Shown piece after piece: positions 49,270 through 61,600 of a DNA stretch of 64,000 nt. The notes beneath the pieces are model-generated. The model was not told the DNA's origin and ran no database searches. It worked only from the letters and a program-made list of their open reading frames with translations. Numbering within the stretch: the first letter of the stretch is position 1; each line of letters begins with the position of its first letter. The stretch is from Gnetum montanum (Eukaryota > Streptophyta > Gnetopsida > Gnetales > Gnetaceae). The stretch spans positions 7,695 to 71,694 of the forward strand of contig MNCI01008954.1 of NCBI GenBank assembly GCA_015680685.1, in the 5' to 3' direction. Both the position numbers and the translations under genes were made by a program.

Positions 49270-49690
49270 ATCAGGAATGGCAACATGCGTCCACCACGAT
49301 GCTAAACTGGCAATGATCGTCTCCTACAACGTAAAACTGGCATTTCCTTCACACGTCTACCATGATGCTAAACTGGCAATGATCATCCGCCACGATGTAA
49401 AACTAGCAAGTTGCAACCATCTACCACGATGTAAAACTAGCAGCGTTGTATAGGTCCGCTAAGACCAAAAACTAGTAGTTTCTGCACGCGTTCGCCATGA
49501 CGCTAAACTGGCACGGACTGTCTACCAGGACATAAATCTGGCATAGGTAAGTAGCCATCTGCTGAGATGTGAAGCTAGCATAGATCCATCCCTGGGCCAT
49601 GACATGAAACTGGCATCCACAACACAGTCTGCTGAGACAATAAATCAGCCCTACCACCGTCCGCTATGACGTAAAACTAGGATTTATAGG
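49270..49690 (+). repeat. Tandem repeat array after integrase in element D
   Basis: About twelve units of roughly 33 bp with consensus near GTCYACCAYGATGTAAAACTGGCA and variable tails. Ogre elements are known for variable tandem repeats in the 3' untranslated region. The core is related to the repeat at 41373-41530. Confidence 0.85.
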
Positions 49691-50063
49691 CTACCCTCAT
49701 GCAAATCAAGTGAACGTAATCATCTCTGTGCAGCCGCAAAACAAATAGGGTGGGGTATTGGGGCAATCCCAGCGTCGCTACCTCATCGGCATCTTGCTGA
49801 TTCCTCGGACGTGCTAAAAGGCATACTACTGACCCCTCGGAGATGTCGTCACTGCCCCCACTGCAGCAGTGGCACCTCTGAGAGTTTAGTTTCGCCAACC
49901 GGAGCACCAAAGTAGTTCTCATGAAAAACAACCTTAGGGATCTCCGCTCATCATCGCTATCAGGCTCTGGCTTCACAAATTTACCTAGCTGGTTCTCTAC
50001 GTAACCAGTCGGGTGCGATGAGTCTGGTAATCTTTGGTGGCGATATGCTGGGCCAAGTGCCAA
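49677..50063 (-). other. Open antisense frame in the 3' region of element D
   Basis: A stop-free frame of about 128 codons in an otherwise decayed element, with VKPEPDSDDERRSLRLFF in the middle. I see no proper ATG or splice signals, and no motif I recognise. It could be a remnant exon or chance. Confidence 0.25.
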
Positions 50064-50659
50064 AGGTGAAGACCCTGGCCTCGTGCTACAGTTCTTCCTT
50101 CACGGCCCACTCACTCTATCTCGTCCCAAATGGTACTTATTTCAACAACCTCTCCGGTGATTCAACCGAGAAATGGTGTTTTTTGTTTTCTTCTTTGGTT
50201 GTAGGTTACTTGCTACGAGGATGCCATTCAAAGGTGCGTTCATCTGAGCAGTGAGGTACAGACAACGCTTTGAGATGGCCGCTTAGGTTAGCCTGTCCAC
50301 TCGGGAGTGCACCCCTGTTTTCCCTACACTCCTACCCCTAGTTCTTACTTCCCTATACCTCCACCATATGCTTCCCTTAAGCAAAACATACATACGCAGC
50401 ACACGCTTTCCGCATTTGCATTATAATCAAGTCCATAAACCGGTGTAACGCAACTCACCTAGTGGACGCAAAAAAATAAAAAAAATGGGGGTCGGAAAAA
50501 TGGATGAAACACAACACATCCAGGCCGTGTAGATGCAACACAATTCATCTAAGCAACCCCCTTCATCTACAAAATGATGGCACAACTCCATGCAAACACA
50601 GTCGCAGGAGAAGGCCTAAGTGCTTATGCATGAAAAATAACTATATTCAGACATCTGTG

Positions 50660-50722
50660 TCTTCCCTGAACCTCATTTGGGTCTTCCCCGAACCTCATTT
50701 GCATCTTCCCTGAACCCTTTTT
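50660..50722 (+). repeat. Three 22-bp units in the 3' region of element D
   Basis: TCTTCCCTGAACCTCATTTG recurs three times with small changes, followed by CACTATAAAATTTCC near 50740, which looks like a TATA site on the strand of the element. The rest of 49690-50917 shows no coding. Confidence 0.7.
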
Positions 50723-50901
50723 CCTCTTACCACTATAAAATTTCCTTCCCATATCCTTCTATCCTCTGTTTCCCTCATTTCTGCACTTCTCCGTTGACAA
50801 CGCGACACTTGAGTAACCATTGATGAACCCTGTTGGTACTTTTACCAATCTGGTGTTTTGTATTCTTTGTCAACGTCTTTTGGGAAAGCTCTCTAACCGT
50901 C

Positions 50902-50917
50902 AACAAAGAGGGGCCAT
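50902..50917 (+). other. Polypurine tract of element D
   Basis: CAACAAAGAGGGGCCAT lies directly before the TG of the 3' LTR. Confidence 0.7.
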
Positions 50918-52466
50918 TGAAACACCATAGAAATGGAGAATCGGCCTCAGGCGAAATTTTGTGATGGTAATCTAGAAGATAGAACAAAGCAAGAAGGCAC
51001 GCAGCATCCAGTCTCCGAGTTTCTCATAGATTTTTAACCTTACTTTGTTTTCTCTCTTTACGCTACATTACGCAACATAGCGTAGCGTCGCTCAGCATAA
51101 TTCTATTTAGCGTAGCCCGATATCAGAAAGCAACTAACTTCAGCAGTCTTGACAAAGTTTAAAGTTTAAAACTTGTCGCATATTCGGCTAAGTCTTTTTC
51201 TCAGGGCCGAAGTTTACACTCCGTTATGCAGAGCAGCGTAAAGAGCTTCAAAGAAGACAAAGTTAGAGTACAAGGAAGAGTTGTAGACTGATTTGTTTTC
51301 TTTGCAGATTGGTCACTTTACGCTTATTACGCTACACAGCGTGGACAAGCGTAATTCGTTATAAAGTTGACCATTTCTACGCTCTATTATGCTCTTTGGT
51401 CTAAATAAGTGTAAAACAGCTAGCATCAACTACTCCCATGCTCTATTACGCTCTGCCACGTGACATAGCATAAACAAGTGTAATGCAACGTAAATCCAGC
51501 TAAAGCAGTTACGCATCTGCTATCCACACGCACAATACGTTGATGAGTGTATTGTGTGTAATCGTGAAGCAGCTTTGGCAAAAATGTTGACAGCATATGT
51601 TGCCCCTTCTCCTGGAAATGTGATGCAACATGGACAATTTCAACATAAAGTTTACCAAGTCAACGGTATGTTGAAAGTTCGAGACACGTGTCATCAGGGC
51701 CATGCTTTCTCTATATGTTGTCGAACTTATAAATACTCCAGTTGGCGAAGAAACAAAGAGACCCCGCGGCATCGGCAACTTTTGGCAGCATCACCTTTCA
51801 GCAGAGACAAAAGACATTTTGCTTGAGCATTAGCAGTAGGAGAGATCAGTCCTTTGGTAAAAACACAACTCTCTCCATTGGCAATCATTGGCAACTTTGA
51901 GCAGAGACTACCCAACGCAAAAGGAATAGATCAGAGATTGAAAGATCACCTAGTGCAGCTCGCAAGTTTTATTGATCAAGACAGTTGATCGATAGACGTC
52001 AGAGCTTGACCTTCCTTGCATCCCATCTCTGATTATGAGGTAGATTGAACTCCATTCTGTACTCCTTGTTGAACAGTTTTATTGTCATTTTGTGTATGCT
52101 TTGCACAACATAAGCGGAGCTTTTCCATTGGAAATTTGTATGTAATATACCCAGTTTTCGGGTCAAAGTATAGATCTGGGAATTGCGCATTTTCCTTGAA
52201 TTCGATCCTTCCCATCGTGTTGACCTTGTTGTTATCTACATTGTTTTCTTCTCCTTTGGCGATTCACCAAATTAGATTATTCCATGGAATATCTACAATA
52301 TTCGTCGATTTACTGATTGAGTAAGCCCCTGTCTAATCGACAAGACCGTTCAGGGCATCATAGATTCGCTTTCCTCCAGCATGGCCCTCACACGGATCCG
52401 TGGTTAAGACTGTGTACATGGATTTTTGTTTGGTATTTCCAGCTACCGACATTTTCTGTCGTTACA
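50918..52466 (+). repeat. 3' LTR of element D
   Basis: TGAAACACCA to CGTTACA. TATAAATA at 51728-51735. Pairs with 35509-37078. The right target duplication CAAAT follows at 52467-52471. Confidence 0.93.
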
Positions 52467-52471
52467 CAAAT

Positions 52472-53086
52472 TTGAAAGTTCATAACTCTAAAGTTGTTAA
52501 GTTTTTAATGCTAAAAGTTAAATAAACATTCCTAAAAATATTATGTTTTGAATAAATCTAGAATCAAATCAAATTGTTATGAGATAAGGGAGAAATAATC
52601 CAATAATTAACCATCATTCATTCTTGTACAATTTTGGGACTTAGAGAGTCTGCCAAATTGTAAAGTGAATTTCATCCAAATCACAATAGATATAGAGATG
52701 AAATTTTACATGTACATAGCCAATTAGTCTATATTTTAGATAAATTTACAATCATTAAAAAATATTGTGAAATGGCTAATATATTATTGATATAGTAAAT
52801 GTCTCTAATTCTTACTATTCAACTTCCAAGATTGAGTAAATAATGATGAAGGATGTTGATGAATGTTGATGAATTGATGAATTAATGAAATATTGATGAA
52901 TTAAGAATGACATGAAATTATTACTGAAGTTATAATAATGATTCTATGATATATATTTTCATGAAATGCCTTAGATATATACATATGACAAGTGCGGCAA
53001 AGTTTACTAAAAATAATGCAATATAGTTCCAATGATAAAACATTTTATATATAATGGATTAATGAAACAAATAACATAATAACTAC
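52472..53086 (-). repeat. Outer part of element B 5' LTR, truncated
   Basis: Continues the B LTR on the far side of D. The section 52843-53086 matches 21060-21294. The last 90 or so bases that would match 21295-21384 are absent because element J begins here. Confidence 0.7.
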
Positions 53087-53881
53087 TGATGAGAAGTTCC
53101 TTTGTATTACATAATCCAGTCTCTTAATTCTCCAAAAATAGTAAATTTGAACAAGCAAAGAAAATGAAAGCTTTATTCTTACTCAATTAGAGAATTTACA
53201 ACTAAAAGGAGGCATAAATTTCTAGTGATACAAAATAAATTCACTCAAATTCTTAAACACACTTAATGAAATAAAGCACACTCTCACATGGATGATGATC
53301 AAGGTACTTAGCCAAGACTCTATCTCTCGCCTTCCTTATCTCAACTAACCGCTCACTCCCTAGACTCTCTCAATCCAAATCAAGGTGCATAACGTCTATT
53401 TCTATCTTTCCACCCTATCTATTCATTTTTCCTTTTTAGGTTGAAAATTTAAATGTTTAAAAATCCATAGGGAATTATCTCATATTTGTACAAGACATCT
53501 TAAAGGTGAATGAGACATCTTTCCTAAAGGTAGATGTTTTACAAAGGAGACATTGTGTAGCCTGGGAGATATCTTAAAGATGAAGAAGATGTCTTACAAA
53601 ATGTGAGAGATATTGGAGGAGATGATTTGTCTTAGGTGGAGACATCTTGGATGGTAGGAAGATGTCTTAAAAAATGAGACATCTCACCTACCAAGGTAAA
53701 AAAATAAAGATGCTTGTTTTAAGGTTTGGAACCTCCAAACATCTCCAAACAAGTTCCCATAGAACTTGGAATCCCTTAACTCATCAAAATGAGCTCAAAA
53801 TATCTCCAAACATGCAAAAAATCTAGGGAAAGACATCATAATTGGAGATGTGATGCCTTGGCCTATTTGATATCCACATCA
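53087..53881 (-). repeat. 3' LTR of element J
   Basis: 795 bp with TGATG...CATCA ends. Contains seven or more GAGATGTCT/AGACATCT words between 53500 and 53700, as in element H. Confidence 0.6.
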
Positions 53882-53900
53882 ATAGCCTTCCCCTTAAAAA

Positions 53901-55436
53901 GACTTGATTTCAATAGAAGAGGTCCCTACACATGGGATAGCCATTGCCCCCTCACATAGGCCACAATTCACACATAAACCAAATCATAACACATATGAAA
54001 TGATTAGATCTCATAAAGTGTTATCTCTACCATTCAAAGCCTATTATACAAAGACATAAATACATAACATAATGTATGCATGGTAGACATAGACACATAT
54101 ACATACATTAGCATAATTATGCACTTACATCACAATGTAGAATTACATGAAAGAAGAGTGGATCTAGTCTTTACCCTCAAAGGCTCCACCATGCTTTCAT
54201 CTTGAGAGCACCAAATCCCATATGTTTCCTCCATGACCTTCAAAAGAATAAGAATAAGAAAATTGAAAAGGATTAGGTCACCTCAAACCAACTTCCTTTC
54301 TTCCATTCTTTTTTCTCTTCTTCACCTACTTCTTCTTGGTGTTTGAAAGACTACCACTTAGCTTCCTTTCACCATCATCATTACAATCACCATGATTTCC
54401 TTCATACTACTCATCCATTTCACAGTGAATAAAATTAACATTATTAACATATTTTATAAATTCAATATTGCTATAATCAATATAAAGAATATCCAAATTC
54501 TATAAAATCATAACATTATCAATGTCTTCACCAACATCAATAATGACATTCTCACAATTATTATCCCATTAGACATCATCAAACAAATTATCATTATTAG
54601 TCTTTGTATCAAAAAATATGGCATCAAAAGTCATAACATAACTCTCATTTTCATCACAATCACCACAATGATCATGATGCTCATCATTACCATTGAATAA
54701 ACCACTACAAGATGAATTGAAAAACTAGCACCCATCACACTAGCTTCAACATGATAGACATTTCTACCATCAATAAGGTAAAGTTTACACTTACTTAACT
54801 CTTCATGGCTTCTCTGATCCATCTTTGGTTCAACTTGATCTTTAGTATGTGGCTATATAATCTCATGAAAGCTTGAATGTTCAAGATCACAAATAGGAGT
54901 TTCCAATTCCAATGATTCCTCCCCTTCAAATGAATCATTAACAAGTTTTTCATTTCATTTTGTAGGAACCAACTAAAAAGGTAAACTCTCCTCCATGTAA
55001 TTAACATAAAATTCATCAAAGTAATCATTCTTCCACGTACCTTGCCTAGAAGACTCATCTTTATCCCATGAGATAGCCTCAGCTTAGCTTAGAATCTTCT
55101 ATACCGTACCACAAGGTGTAGAATAATTGAAAACATTAATGAGTATCATAACTTCTAGCGATATCTTTAATATTTGTTCAAATAAATTCCTTGATCTTTG
55201 TCACTACTTTGTCTTTGATCTTTCACCTTCCATGAATTATGAGGTATGAAATCTTCTTAATCAGCTACATATGCCATCCTAGACTTTAAATATCTCTTGG
55301 TCCCTTTGATGAAGCTCTTGGTTCCCTCTATCGAAACCTTTGAGTATTGAGCACTCCTTTGATTAATAAGAGATTCTTAAGAACTTATTTTCTCATTGGT
55401 CTCTACTTCATTAGACCTTTCATCTTCTTCATTTTC
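53901..55436. other. Decayed interior of element J
   Basis: Short minus-strand frames (55058-54795 and 54822-54631) show no motif I can name. No RT or integrase signature was found. Confidence 0.35.
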
Positions 55437-55895
55437 TTAATTAATACTTACATTATCCATAAAAATGTAAGAATTAATTTTAGTTACATCTTCAATAACA
55501 AGAGATCTATCCTTATTGGAGGATTCTTCCTTTTCCAAGTTCTGGAGTTCTTTGCTCTTGGAAACCTTTGGCTTATTATAGTTCCATTGTTTATGTCCCT
55601 TTTCACTATACTTGAAGCATTGAAGGTTGGATACATAGTCATTATCTTGACCTATTCCTTTCTTGGAGTAATCTTTCTTGAAATCATGGCTATCCTTGGA
55701 CTTCTCTTGCTTCTCATTTATGTCTTCTTTGACATTTTCCTTCTCCTTGGCATCTTTTTCACCTTTAAAATATTTGGATTTTTTAGCTTTATAATATTTA
55801 GAAGCTCTATTAGAGTATTGAAATTTCTTCTTAGCTTTAATAGTCAATTCAAAAGCCACAAAAGCTAGCCATGATCCTACCCACATCACATACAA
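55437..55895 (-). pseudogene. gag: gag C-terminal fragment of element J
   Basis: A 152-codon stop-free frame, strongly basic and K/E/S-rich, with FELTIKAKKKFQYSNRASKY followed by a lysine-rich linker. A degraded zinc knuckle is CFKYSEKGHKQWNY, in which the second and last Cys are Tyr. The alpha helix, basic linker and knuckle order is typical of chromovirus gag. The left end runs into sequence without stops that could be the protease start. Confidence 0.5.
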
Positions 55896-55899
55896 AAAT

Positions 55900-57060
55900 T
55901 AGCATACGTGGAGGGATAAAGACAAAGGCAAGCAAAACAACATGGTTGTGAAAATAGTAACCAAAGAGGTCAAGATCACTAACTAGGGGCCAAGGGCCAA
56001 CCCATCCAAAGCCCCTACTAATAATTACGATAACCAGTCATCCAACTCTTGTGCCATTTGATTGACTACAACTATGCCAAACTTTGAGTAGAAGGATCAT
56101 AGCAAGTACACTAGCCTACCTTTGAAGCCATACAAACTATTAGATCAACTATTGAAGAGTGGATGCATACAATATAAGCAAATGATCAAAGCCACGCAAA
56201 AGAAGCATGAGTAGCTATGTGAAATATCCAAAGATCCACTTGGGAAACAAAGGATGACCCTTAATTACCTACGTATTTTAAACTAGACTACTTTTACCAC
56301 TATCACCAACTGCCTAGTCATGACACAAACTTCTACCTTGTGCTAAAGGATGACTTGCAAAAAATGATAAATAGGGAAGAGTTGGTCCTAGATGCCTCCA
56401 CCCAGTCTGGCCATAGAACTAGTTGATGTAGGTGTATAAGTATCCATTGAGTGCTAATAATAGCCCCTATGTTATATTAGCATTCAACATAGATGACAAT
56501 CAGAACCATCCATGATCTAAGCACCCCCTCATGATGAAAGGACCTCATCAGCTTCCACCAACCCAAGACCCTCTTTTGTTGTGAGAGTACCATTACAAGT
56601 ACCTCCAAAGGAGTCTATTGTCATCAAGGTGCCCTAGCCCACTATAACCAAACTAGCCATAACCCAACCAACTAAAATGACCATACAATGGCCTCATGTG
56701 GTGGCCAATGCTACTACCTCTTCCTCATAATGAACAAAGAATGACGAAAAAGCTTCAACCAAGTAGAGGAAGTAGCACAAGAAAAATCCTAATAACAAAG
56801 GTAAAAAGTAGAATGAGACATGAAGGGAAGAGAGCCCACCAAAGCCCACTCCCATATTATCTATGCCCATGACCTCCTATAACTAGCTTGCCTCATCTAG
56901 CAAACCATAGGAAGACCCCATGTCCCAAAACTAGAAGAAAGAAGAAAGACCCCAACAACCTAAGGCTAAAGTTCACATTTCGTGGTGCATGAAAAGAGTA
57001 AAGAAAAAATGGGATAAGAAGCCCACAACCAATGAAAAAAAATTCTTAGTGTAATGGATC
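55900..57060 (+). pseudogene. gag: gag C-terminal part of element F
   Basis: The stretch matching the D knuckle region reads FYHYHQLPSHDTNFYLVLKD then DLQKMINREELVLDAS, against CDYHQLCGHDMDYCWALKDE in D. The zinc-binding Cys are lost. A P/T-rich linker with repeated VPLQV-like words follows, as in D. Frames shift repeatedly. Confidence 0.65.
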
Positions 57061-57095
57061 AATTTAGATAGTTCATTAAGAAAAATAACACAACT

Positions 57096-57960
57096 TTGAG
57101 CTTGTATGACCTGATTATGACTTCCACAAGATATTGTGAGATGCTAATCAAGATGTTGAATTCCATCCCTATTAATGAAAAATTCATCCATGAATTAATA
57201 GTTTCTTCCTCATTGAAGGAAAAGAAGGCAACATCATTGGTGTTTTTCAATAGTAGAATCAAAACTAGCTTCCAAAATGGTGAAGCTACTAGGGATCCTC
57301 TTTTCATAACTATTTGGATGGGGTAGTTTAAGGTGAATTGGGTACATGTTGGTGGTGTAGCTATAAAAAACATCATCCCATGCACCATCATTTAACACTT
57401 AGTCTTGATAGAGTAGATAAAGCCTACAACAACCATAGTTCTCAAGTACTTCAATGGATTAAGGGTTTCTGTCAAGGGTTCTATCTTCTTGGACTTTGTA
57501 GTAGGGGAATAATTCCCCATAACCACTAATTTCTTGGTGGTGGAGGAGATGCCAAGGTCTAACCTTATATTGAGAAGACCTTAGTTAGCTCAATTTCAAG
57601 GCATCTCCTTACCTACCCATCAAGAGATTCACCTTACTTATGAGGGAGATGAGATCATCATTCATGGTGATAACATGGTTTCCCTAGTTGTCAATAATGT
57701 GAACATAGAAAAGTAGTCTGAAGAGGAGATTTAGTAGGAAAATACCAACCATGAAGTTTGTCAACTTTAGAAAGAGAAGAAAGCCAATAACAACAATGAT
57801 GGGCAACATGATGTGTTGTGGAAGGAACTCCCTTTCAACATCATTAGCAAAGGGAATGGTGAGTACAAACTTATGTAGAATAGACTTTATATGTTTCCTA
57901 ACCTTTCAAAGATTAGGAAGATTTTGCACAAGTACTGTGCACCCCTACTCCTCCCATGCT
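57096..57960 (+). pseudogene. Protease of element F
   Basis: Begins SLYDLIMTSTRYCEMLIKML, aligned with SLYDLLTTSQKHHEAMVRML in D, then SIPINEKF and DPLFITIWMG. Active-site region: VHVGGVAIKNIIP, where D has V-D-D-G, so the catalytic Asp is lost. The flap end follows: PRSNLILRRP. Then THQEIHLTYEGDEIIIHGDN as in D. Confidence 0.7.
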
Positions 57961-58204
57961 ATGTCCTTATAACTTGTATAACCATGTGTATCATAACCAT
58001 TTAGCATAAGTTTTCTCTTTATTGACTAGTTGTGCCTTTTTCTATGTTTTATTCTACTTTTGTTGTATTTTTCCTATAAATTTATTGTAGTTTCATTTCT
58101 ATTTATTATAGTTTTGTGTCTTTATTTACTTGTTTAGCATGATATAAACTATAAAACCATAAATATTTTAAAACATACAAAATCATCAAAAATTTTGAGT
58201 TTCT

Positions 58205-58395
58205 TTTCAATGACAACTTGCCATAGCCTAAATCTGGTAATGTAAGATGACTTGCCATGGCTTAAAATTGGAAATGTAACATGGCTTTCCATGGCCTGAA
58301 ATTGGTAATGTAACATGGCCCGCCATGATCATAAACTGGAAAAACCCACAACCTATGCTTATCATGGCCTAAAACTGATAACAACTCTTTTATCC
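58205..58395 (+). repeat. Tandem repeat beside the antisense gene of F
   Basis: Five units of about 34 bp built on ATGGCTTGCCATGGCCTAAA with AATTGGTAATGTAAC tails. Same position and core as 41373-41530 in D. Confidence 0.8.
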
Positions 58396-58679
58396 TCTTT
58401 ACATTTAGCCTTTAACTACATTATTTAGCAATTCAACTTTATAACCAAAATCATTGACATAGCCATTTACAATGTTTATGATAATAAAATCATATATAAC
58501 AAAAATGGAAACAAAAAAAGTTTTGAATCTAACGTGTTTATTACAGACATAGCGAGAGCCACACTATGTGGAAAAAATGTCAAAAAATAATAATCCATAA
58601 CATAGTCTTGGCTGAAAATAGCCATCAACATAAAACCAAAAGCATATAGCCAACAAGCTAAAATAGGTAGATGGAGGAT

Positions 58680-61600
58680 GCTAAGAGGCTTTTGAAGGAG
58701 GAAGTGGTGGGTCATCTCCACCTTCACTACTAGGGTTGTGAATGTCTCCTAGTGCTTGAAATACAATAACACAATAACCAATCAGTAACTAACAACCAAA
58801 ACTATAACTTAAACAAATCCATGACTTAAAATAAAACTAAAACATGGAATACATCAAACCTTTGGGAAATATGGCTCATGACTTCCAAGGGTAGATGTTG
58901 AAGGTCATTCTCCAAATGATGAAGAATCTTGTCCTTTATCATATTGGCCTAGCCAATATCCTCAATATCAACATTGGTGAGGATGCTAGTTCTATCTACT
59001 ATAGCCCAAGTAGGTGTTTCTTAGGCAATAGTAGCTACAAAGGTATCACCTATAGTAGTTGTAATTTGGTGGATAGGGGATTCCTCCATCATGAAAGTGC
59101 TCTCAAAGAGTTGGTAGGCACTCTTTGCCTAGATCTGCTAAATGAATAGCTCTCTCTTGTATCTTTCAATTGACTCCTATTTGAGCCACTTGAGGAAGGC
59201 CTCTTAAACAACCTTATACTGTTGCTTATGATCTATGTCCTATGCCATTCTAGAAGTCATGTACAGTGATTTTTCCAATCCTTAACCTTTTAGAAGATGA
59301 GATCCATGTACATTTGTTGCTCCACCATCTCTCGTAAGAGCACTATGTTGTCCTAGATGGTATGCTTGTAGCAGGTCCATGTGATCTCTTTGGTCTACAA
59401 GTTCTCTAAGTTAGCCACTTGGGCTTCTATAAAGGCCTTGTGGTCTTGTAGATCTCTAATCATCTCTTCTTGCCACTAAGTCTTCTCTCTCAAGGTCATA
59501 ACCTACTCCCATAGGCATTCATTGGACCTCTTCATCTCCCATGAGGTTTTTGCACATGACATTACTAGATTAGAAGTAGTTTCATACAACTTCAAGGGTA
59601 CACTTTGTACATAAGAGGAAAGCTTCCAAAAGGAGTTGATCTCCATGTTTTGGCTAGGATCCCACTCCATAGATGGCACTGGATGCAATATAACCATAAA
59701 ATACAATCATAAACATAGTTTACAATATAAGATAGCCATAACATAAACACAACCTATAGTATAGCAAAACTACTAAATCATAGAATATAAAGTTCTTACC
59801 TATCTTGGGTGCAACTTATTGCAACCAATCAATGATGGCCTTGGCCATCTTGCACATGAACTCCATCTTGTTTAGGACCTCTATCCATGGTTTTGTATGA
59901 AACTCAGGAATAGGGGCCTGCATTGGTGGATTAGGAACTACTATAAGCATAACAATCATTGAATGGTTAGGATGAAAGCTGAGCCTAAAGCATAAGATAT
60001 AATGAGAAGTGTTAAGATGTGCATATCTAGATCCTTCTCTCTTCTCCCTAGGATGATGATTGGGGATGTACCTAGAACCACCTCACTGAATAAAGCATAT
60101 AAATCATCTATATCTACATTGGCCAGCCCTTTAGCCTCATGCTATTATAAGAGTGTCTCTTCTACATGTCTTTATTGTTCCTCTGCTGCTATAGTTGCAT
60201 GCCTCTATGCTTCCTCCTTTGCAACAACTTGGGCTACCATGTCTTGACACTTATCTAAAACCATAGGACATAAAAATTGATTAGCATATGAAGCCATAAC
60301 ATAACCATAAATCTTAAAACATAGAATAGCCAAAACATAGATAAAGCATACCTGTGACTACCTAGTGTGATGTTTTAAGCTTCTTTTGGGTGGGCAACTC
60401 TAATGTTAGCAGGGCTTCCTCTACAAGCCTCTTGAGCTTGGCCTTGGTTGCTCCTTTGGATTTTCTATGTGGTTGTTGGGCCTCCAAGATGATCATTGGA
60501 ATCATGAGGGGCTCCTACCCCATGTTGTTAGGGTATTCAAAACACCTACCATAGATCCTTGGAGGTAATAGATAGTGAATCATCCATCTCATCTAGTAGA
60601 TTCTCAACCTACATGATTGGATATATGTGCTTTATTCAAGGCTTGGAAAGCTGGTTTGGATCATGGGCAACCCATCTTCCATTTCTCCATACCAGTAGAA
60701 ACTCTATGAACCTTTTCAATTAATCTATAGAAAATGAAAAATTTATGTCGACAATGGTAGAGATATCATCATAGAGTTTGAGAATCTCCTCCTAAAGCCT
60801 AATATCCAAAGTAGCCACTTAGTTGAATCTGGTACCCTCCATCAAGATCCTCTTAAAGGTTCACCCCTACATGATGTCAATTACCTTATTTTGTAATAAT
60901 AGCTTAGGAAACACACAAGATCTAAACAAAGGATAAGATGCCTTTCCCTTGAGATTTGTGAAACCATCCACAAAAAGCCTAGAGTGGCCCTTACTACCAC
61001 TAAACCACCTTAAAACTTCCTCACAATGGCCCACTTCCTTCACTATTCTAGTGACAACCATTACCCCATCAATGGGGACATCAAACAAGTTACAAAAGGT
61101 GCCTTCATTGATGTGTATGTTAATTGGCATTCCATGAATTATGGTGTTGAAATGATCAACTTCTTCATCAGAGGAGTCAATGATGTTCAACATCTCTACA
61201 ATGAGGATGGAAAAGATGGGTGCCATAAACACATCAAGAAAATCTGCATGCTCAATGTTTGCTTGGATGTATCTAGATATCTATCTCCTCAACCACTCTT
61301 GTGTAGGTATTACCTCACTACACTTGAGGATGAGGGTATCCTCATGACATCTTGAAACTAATAAGGTGACATTGGCAAAGTTGGAAAGTCTTGCAAGGCA
61401 ACAAAAAATGCTTAGCATCAACATAGACATGTCTAAGAATTCAATTAAAACAATATAATCTTGAAAACCTCAATAATCATGAAGCATTAGACATTATAAT
61501 CCTTGTGCTTACCTTTTCTCTGCTTGCTTGACGTGGCTTGAGTAGAGGTCCCAGCTACAAAGGTTTGATTCCCAAACCACCATCTGTGTATCATCTTATT

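Larger units (their letters stand above)
35509..52466 (+). mobile_element. Element D: Ogre/Tat-type Ty3/gypsy retrotransposon with an antisense gene in its intron
   Basis: 16,958 bp with LTRs of 1,570 and 1,549 bp, TG...ACA ends and an exact CAAAT duplication (35504-35508 and 52467-52471). Order: LTR, primer site, gag, protease, 5.1-kb putative intron, RT, RNase H plus second RNase H, integrase, tandem repeats, polypurine tract, LTR. Long LTRs, very large size, a D-D-G protease motif, two RNase H domains and an intron between protease and RT all point to the Ogre/Tat group. LTRs look about 90-95% alike by eye, so it is among the youngest insertions here. Stops and a few frameshifts make this copy inactive. 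Confidence 0.92.
15781..53086 (-). mobile_element. Element B: Ty1/copia host element carrying nested elements H, C and D
   Basis: On the minus strand: 5' LTR (53086-52472 plus 35508-35309, split by D), gag (about 35230 down to 24600, split by C), protease, integrase, RT, RNase H, polypurine tract, 3' LTR (21384-15781, split by H). Without the three insertions its length is about 5.4 kb, normal for copia. The right end is cut by element J, so the first 90 or so bases of the 5' LTR are missing. C and D are bounded by exact 5-bp duplications of B sequence, which proves the nesting order. Confidence 0.8.
53087..55880 (-). mobile_element. Element J: gypsy remnant, probably chromovirus
   Basis: Minus strand: a gag-like end at 55895, about 1.5 kb of decayed sequence, a polypurine tract (AAGGGGAAGG within 53900-53882) and a 3' LTR. 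Pol is missing and the right end is cut by F. The class is inferred from the gag zinc-knuckle context and the tract form. Confidence 0.5.

Noticed and set aside
49270-49690. CRISPR-like array
   Set aside because: Units are degenerate, spacers are not of fixed length, the setting is a plant retrotransposon 3' region, and no cas genes exist.
55347-55868. 173-codon plus-strand frame with hydrophobic residues
   Set aside because: It is the complement of the K/E-rich gag frame of element J; the hydrophobic look comes from reading AAG/GAA codons backwards.
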